From Epiperipatus broadwayi (taxonomy: Eukaryota; Onychophora; Udeonychophora; Euonychophora; Peripatidae): a stretch of DNA of 64,000 nt. Positions within the stretch are counted from its first letter, which is position 1. Each line of letters opens with the position of its first letter. The translations under genes and the position numbers were made by a program. The notes beneath the pieces were generated by a model that saw only the letters and a list, made by a program, of their open reading frames with translations, had not been told where the DNA came from and ran no database searches. Where the stretch lies: assembly GCA_028023455.1 (NCBI GenBank), contig JAQFVV010006203.1, positions 8,784,876 to 8,848,875 of the forward strand, in the 5' to 3' direction. Of the stretch, positions 58,456-64,000 are shown piece by piece.

Positions 58456-61400
58456 GATATTTATGAACTATTTTGAAAAGAAGAACTCTGTGCTTGATAT
58501 ATTAAATTATTTAAATTTTTTAATACTAGATTTTTATAAATGGGTAAAAGTAGGATGTTTAAACATATGTATTTGTATAACAGATTCTAGAACATTCTGA
58601 TAAAAACAATTAAGTAATTTAAATTTAAGTTACTTAAAATTTCTAAACATTATATTTGAATAAAATTCATAAAGGCAGATTAAAGATGTGGCATAGGTAC
58701 ATTTATAATTATTATTGTAATCATATCTAATTAATAAAAAAGAAATAAGAAATGCAAGTAGACAAAAGGTATTTTGAATTTGGAAAATTTTACTAATTAA
58801 TAAAAAGGGTTAAATTTTAAATAAGCTGATCAAAATTATTATCAGCAAAAGTATTTTTAATTTGTTGAAAAATTGTAAAGAGGAAATCATGGTCTCTTTA
58901 TTAGAAAAAAATTTTCAAGTTTATCAACAAGATCTCCCTACAAAGTTATTGTTAAAAAGCTGATTAATCATCTGACTTCTAGAAGTCATGTATAATGTTA
59001 GCCTATGAGTAGAAACTTGTGTCTGCTTTCTCTTCACCATACCAGGGGAACACGAGTTTGTAATTCTGATGTACTCTGTGAACAGCTATCCATCTAAAAT
59101 CTGATGAACTATTGAACCTTTATGCCAATGTTCCTGCTATCATAAATGAAAATCAGCCTGCTAACATACTTTCATTTAAGAAATAAGTTACCTAGTCAAT
59201 TATGCCATTCTATCATATGCTAATCCAAAGAACTACCCTGTTTCCATAATAACAAACTAACGTAATATCTGAAAAAAGGGCCATGCAGAATCAAGTGGAT
59301 GTGATTTTCACTATGAAAGCTACTCATCATTATATCTATATGCTGTTTTTCATACCTTGCTGATTTTTTAAAAATCCTTCATGTAGATAATTGTAGAAAT
59401 ATTGAACTCACACCATGAGATCTCTGCAATCCTGGAAGACCAGTAAAAACTTAATCATTCATATGCATTTGGTATTTCCTTTTACTTTTATTTACTTTTT
59501 TTTGTATTATATATTTCTTTTACTATTACGTGTTACTATAACCTTATTATACATATATGATAAACTAACTTGTATTTGCTAAGCATGATCAAATATATTG
59601 CTATATGCAGTAATTCTTAAGTCATATATATGTGCTAGATTTGGGTATTGGGTGATGAGGTAACCAAGGGCTCTTTTATCAAAAATAATTTTAATTTCTT
59701 AAATTCCTAGAATCATCTTGCTAAAAGAAAGCTAATTAATCAAAAGTGCAGAGATGCTTCACTCCACCTTCCTCACCTGACTCAAAGGTTTTTCTATAAT
59801 ATAATCATTCAAGCTTTTCAATTAGACTTTTTAACAAATCTAAAATAAGTTGCATTACTTTTAAAAACAATATTAAAGTTAATTTATATTTTTCGAAGAG
59901 ACAAATATATGTCATTTAATTTGTGTTAGCCTCAATAAGTTAAGATCAATTTTAAGTAAATGTTTAATTGGAATTATTATTTCAATCACAGATCTCTCAA
60001 ACTATCATACAAATGTATTTCTTAGCATGGGTATGGTCTTTAGGGTGGGCTTTCATTTAAGCAGGGATTATTAGAATTTTTTATTGTTTTCAAGTATATA
60101 TATATATTGAATGAGCTGATTATGCATCAATTCTCTGGGCAAGTTATATATGACTGCTTCTGTAAACTTATGTGGCTATTCAAACTTGTTTTCATTGTAA
60201 TAATTATCATAATTTCCAGGCTTTCATAATTAAGAATTACTTATTATTTATTCTTTCCTTATTTAAATTGTGTTCCTGGGTTATTTGTTTTTGTGATTAA
60301 TTCATATATTTATTCTGCAAGCAGATGATTATTCCTGTTTCATGGAAATGGATTGGCTGAGTCTTCTCTAGATATGGTCATGCTAAAGTAAATGGATCGC
60401 TCAAATATTCATACTTGGATAATATTTGCTGTTATTATTATTATCAATGCAGATGAATTTCTCTATGTGATAATGATCAAGTTTGTTACCAGTTATATGA
60501 GATGTCTTTTCCTGCTTCATATACCTTGATCCAATGAAGGCATGACCTCAGCAAGGCAGGCATACCCCATATCTGTTTTATTATCAGATATAATTCTGTT
60601 TATGCATAACCTAACATCATATTCAGTATTTTTTTAATATTTTAAAGCCTGATATTACAATCATATCATCAGTCATAATTTTAAGTCAGTAATGGTCATT
60701 TATTGTGATTTTAGAATATTTAAATAAATACTCCCAACTTCACCCTGCTCAGTTAAGAATTAATAGATGTATCATTGTAGAATATCCACCCTGGAGACTA
60801 TTAAAATGTGTGAAACCTATTCCCTCTATTGTATGTAGGTAGCAATAATTATTATGTTTAGTTGTTAATTCATAGTTTAACCTATAAGAAACACAATAGA
60901 ATCTTAGGTTTAAATCTAGACATATGAACTTTCAATTCACTTCATTCTATTTTGTTTTTATTGTTACTAATAAATATGTACACATTACTTCTCGCATTTG
61001 ATTCTTGTTTACCACAGTTAATATTTTTTAGTTTAAGGGTCTCTTGTATCTCCCTGACCTTAGCAAGATACTAGAAAAAAGCATATATGTTAACATCAGA
61101 TGTGACAGTCATGTGGAAATGATCCTAGAATATGAATTTCAAATTTGTATTGTTTGTGGTAATGTTTATATCAATATTACACACATACATGTGAGTTAAT
61201 GGTCATTGCTTGGTTCTTATGATTAGTTTTGCTGATGGAACAAATCTAACCATTACAATGTATATATATGTAAAACATTAAACAATGTTCAAATATGTGC
61301 TTGGTATAATCAAATATAATTTGATCATCCTGAAAACTGAATCTTTCTAAACAATGATTGTTTGAGAATATAGCATTTCTATAAATCTAATAAATTTAAT

Positions 61401-62600
61401 ATTGAACATGTTTAACAACCATCTAAACCATTTGACATTGAAGTATTCAGTAACCAATGTATTCTTATAGCAAATTTACTTTTTTGTTGATAGTTTTATA
61501 ACTTTTCATATTTTCATTTGATGTTTATAAGACAAAATAAACTATTATCATTCCAGCAGAAGATACTATGCAACATTTGCTGTACAAACCATGGCAGATA
61601 GTATCCAAACAAAATATCTGTTATAATTCTAATAACAAATAATCATTCTGCACACAGATAATCTCAAAACAATATTTTCATCTTTTACTTATTCAATCTA
61701 AATTTTAACATACTAAACCTCTACAGAGATTATCCAGTTTGATAATTTAGAATGTTTAAGAAAATGTACTCATTATTTTCTGTTACCAGTGTTTCTATCA
61801 ATAGTTATTGAACTACTTTTGCTAATCAGGTCATAACACATAAGATACAGTCAAAATGTAAATACCATAAGGCTAACTACAAGAAACCCACAGAGAAATG
61901 AAATCTGAAAATCATATTTACATCTTTGTGAAAATGTTTATTTTAACATTGAAAATTGTTAAATTATATGTGTATGTGCACATGCATGATGGATATACAT
62001 TTTGGTTAATAGCAAGAAAGAAGACTTGTTCTGCAAGAGAAAAATTAAACCACATGAAAAAATATAGTTATTAATAAATTCGTAGAAGTTAGAAATTACA
62101 ATGATTCAATATGTAAGATATGCAATAAATACAGTTGAAATATAAACATTCTATGTTAATGACATTTTAAAATTGTTTCAAAAAGTCCTACACCAAAAAT
62201 CATTCTCTGTTTTAAAATGTTATATTTTACATTATCAAAAATAATTTACTACTATCTTACTGCTTTTTGATTGGTGACATCACTTTTGTCCCAAAGTCTG
62301 AAACAATCTGGAGCACCTTTCTAATACTTAATTACATTAAGGTGAGTATCCTATAAATCTTTTTTTAAATCATGGTGAGATTTTTAATAATCTGCATCAA
62401 GTTGCATTTAGCTAGAACCTAGCTGATAATAAAAAGATAGAGACTGATAAGTCTTTTTATTACTTTTTATAAGTTAATCAATCTTTTAAAATTTACAAAT
62501 CAGGCCAGAAAAGGTATAAATTCCATAACAAATACTTCTTTACAATTAAGATCCTTAAATTTTCTTTAGACTAAATAAATAAAGTTTATACAGAAGGAAT
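58456..62600. other. AT-rich non-coding stretch
   Basis: No supported gene, array or transposon protein is recognised. 60500-60590 ('aaggcatgacctcagcaaggc') has some likeness to 29560-29640 and may be an unrecognised short repeat. Confidence 0.45.
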
Positions 62601-62619
62601 ATAAGAATATATAAAAATG

Positions 62620-64000
62620 ATACATTAAGAAGAATTGAATATCTTGAATTTTATAAAATTGTGTGAAAAAGAATTGATAATGATATAAGAAAGTATAATT
62701 ATGAATGAGCATGGAAAACTATAGAAGAGAATAAGTCTCAAGAGTGTAAAATAATATATTGGTATTGATAGTAAAACATTTCTGCAATAAGAAAAAAAAG
62801 ATATGACTATTACTAAAAAGGGAAATGACATCATGAAATATGTAGAAGAGTTCTATCAAGAATTACATAGCAATAAAAGACAAGAAAAATATCACTTGCA
62901 ACCACTATATATTCTTCTGAATTGCCCAGGATTTTAAATGGAATGACATGCAATTAAATTTATGAAGGGAAAAAAAGTTCTAGTAATGATGGAATTATAA
63001 TTGATATCTCAAAAAAATGAGATGAAAATTATATGCCAAATGTTTAAATGATAAAGATGTACTAGAAGATTGGAAGAATCTAGTATTAATATTAAAAAAA
63101 GTTGATAAAAAAGATATTAGAAATTACAGACCTATCAGTCTTTTATCAATTTTATACAAAAAATTTACCAAAATAATTGCAACTAGTCTCAGAAAACTTT
63201 GGATTTTAACCATCCAAAAGAACAAGCTGGATTTAAAATGTTTTTTGTACAGTGGATCATATGCAAGTATTGAGTGAAGTTATAGGGAGGACCAATGAAT
63301 ATGAGGTGCCATTATGCTTTGGATTTGTAGATTATGAAAAGGTATTTGATTCTATAAGCATTTCTTCAGTGATTAAAGCATTAGATCATCAAGGTATAGA
63401 CCCAGGATATTGTCATATTTTGAATATTTATAAAAATGTAACAGCAATAATTAGTTTACATAATATTAAAAAAATTAACATTGAGAAGGGTGATTCCATA
63501 TCTCCAAAACTTTTTACAGCAGTTTTGCAAAAAGTATTTCATGGATTAAAATGGGAAGCTAAGGGAATAAAAATCAATGAAAATTATTTAAAACATCTAG
63601 ATTTGCAGATGATGTAATTGTTTTATAAATAATGTATTAGAGCTTCAGGAAATTTTGCAAGAGTTATCAGATGAAAGTAAGAAAGTAGGATTAAAGGTAA
63701 ATGTTAAAAAAAAAAAAAAAAAACTAAAGTAATATTCAATGGATTTTCTCAAAATAAGAAAATAAACATTGATAATGATAAGTTAGAAGAAATTATAACA
63801 ACTACAAATATCCTTGTCAAATTATTACTACAGATAGAAACATAATGGATGAAATTAATCATAGAATTAAATTTGGTTGGAGTGCTTATGAAATAAATAA
63901 ATATTAAAAGGAAATATGCCTATGTGCTTAAAAATGAATGTTTTTTTATAAATATGTTATCAACTTTAGTTACAGATCTGAGACTTGGACATGTAACAGA
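62620..64000 (+). pseudogene. RTE-type LINE reverse transcriptase, decayed and cut by the window edge
   Basis: From about 62840 the plus strand reads 'FYQELHSNKRQE', then GKKSSSNDGI near 62970 (family GKAPGPDGI), 'LEDWKNLVLILKKVDKKDI' and NYRPISLLSILYKKF near 63125-63170. The open frame 63252-63617 then gives FGFVDYEKVFDSI, 'KGDSISPKLFTAVLQKVF' and 'KGIKINENYLKHL'. A frame change at about 63600 leads to RFADDVIV, the RT catalytic Asp pair. Further on come 'LQELSDESKKVGLKVNVKK' and, at the edge, a YRSETWTCNR block equal to the start of the fragment at 9656. The endonuclease part is missing or beyond recognition upstream of 62620. Several stops and shifts make it non-functional. It may continue past the right edge. 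Confidence 0.82.
63252..63617 (+). CDS. Open RT fragment of the RTE LINE
   Basis: This is the longest open part (121 codons) of the decayed element. It covers RT palm motif A (DYEKVFDSI), the following helix, and the block before motif C (SPKLFTAVLQ, KGIKI). The ATG is not a natural start. The frame ends at a shift just before FADD, which is readable in another frame. It is not an independent gene. Confidence 0.7.
   Translation: MDHMQVLSEVIGRTNEYEVPLCFGFVDYEKVFDSISISSVIKALDHQGIDPGYCHILNIYKNVTAIISLHNIKKINIEKGDSISPKLFTAVLQKVFHGLKWEAKGIKINENYLKHLDLQMM

Overview
The window looks like strongly AT-rich metazoan nuclear DNA. It holds one recognisable host gene with very long introns, and most of the rest is decayed transposable elements, dispersed repeats, microsatellites and fold-back structures. 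I see no bacterial or viral gene organisation, rRNA, functional tRNA or CRISPR array. The mix (RTE-type LINEs, a Penelope-like element, Merlin and hAT DNA transposons, abundant short fold-backs, very long introns) would fit a large mollusc genome, possibly a cephalopod. That identification is inference and was not tested.

The host gene is on the plus strand. It encodes a CDP-alcohol phosphatidyltransferase-family membrane protein, distantly like phosphatidylinositol synthase. Four exons are visible: 10953-11091, 34591-34646, 52580-52636 and 52837-52957. They have clean GT/AG borders and compatible phases. Spliced, they give the full family signature D-G-x2-A-R-x8-G-x3-D-x3-D. Introns 1 and 2 are about 23.5 and 17.9 kb. 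The C-terminal exons were not found and probably lie beyond the window.

Upstream of the gene (1-10.9 kb) are two decayed RTE LINE tails, two copies of a short repeat with a hammerhead-like core, and a broken hAT transposase. Intron 1 (11-34.6 kb) holds an inverted dimer of that repeat, an intact hAT MITE with an 8-bp target duplication, a 58-bp perfect inverted-repeat element, a tandem dimer of a ~339-bp unit, a LINE remnant, a Penelope-like element with terminal inverted repeats carrying a tRNA-like region and a hammerhead-like fold, a near-perfect hammerhead motif at 23224-23264, and a complete but inactive Merlin transposon. Intron 2 (34.6-52.6 kb) holds a TIR element with an internal telomere-like array, a 1.5-kb TIR element with a second copy of the 339-bp family nested in it, a second Merlin transposase with an exact 158-bp internal duplication, microsatellites, a 12-unit minisatellite, another TIR element, a third 339-bp-family locus and a short fold-back. 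Downstream of exon 4 are a fold-back with a hammerhead-like core and, at the right edge, a decayed RTE reverse transcriptase that runs off the window.

The most interesting theme is small structured retro-insertions. At least three unrelated repeat families carry hammerhead-type cores (CUGANGA, stem II, GAAA, short palindromic stem III, NUH). Many short insertions are head-to-head inverted dimers or tandem dimers flanked by roughly 9-14 bp target duplications. Together these suggest ribozyme-bearing, possibly circular or concatemeric RNAs mobilised by a Penelope-type or other retroelement reverse transcriptase.
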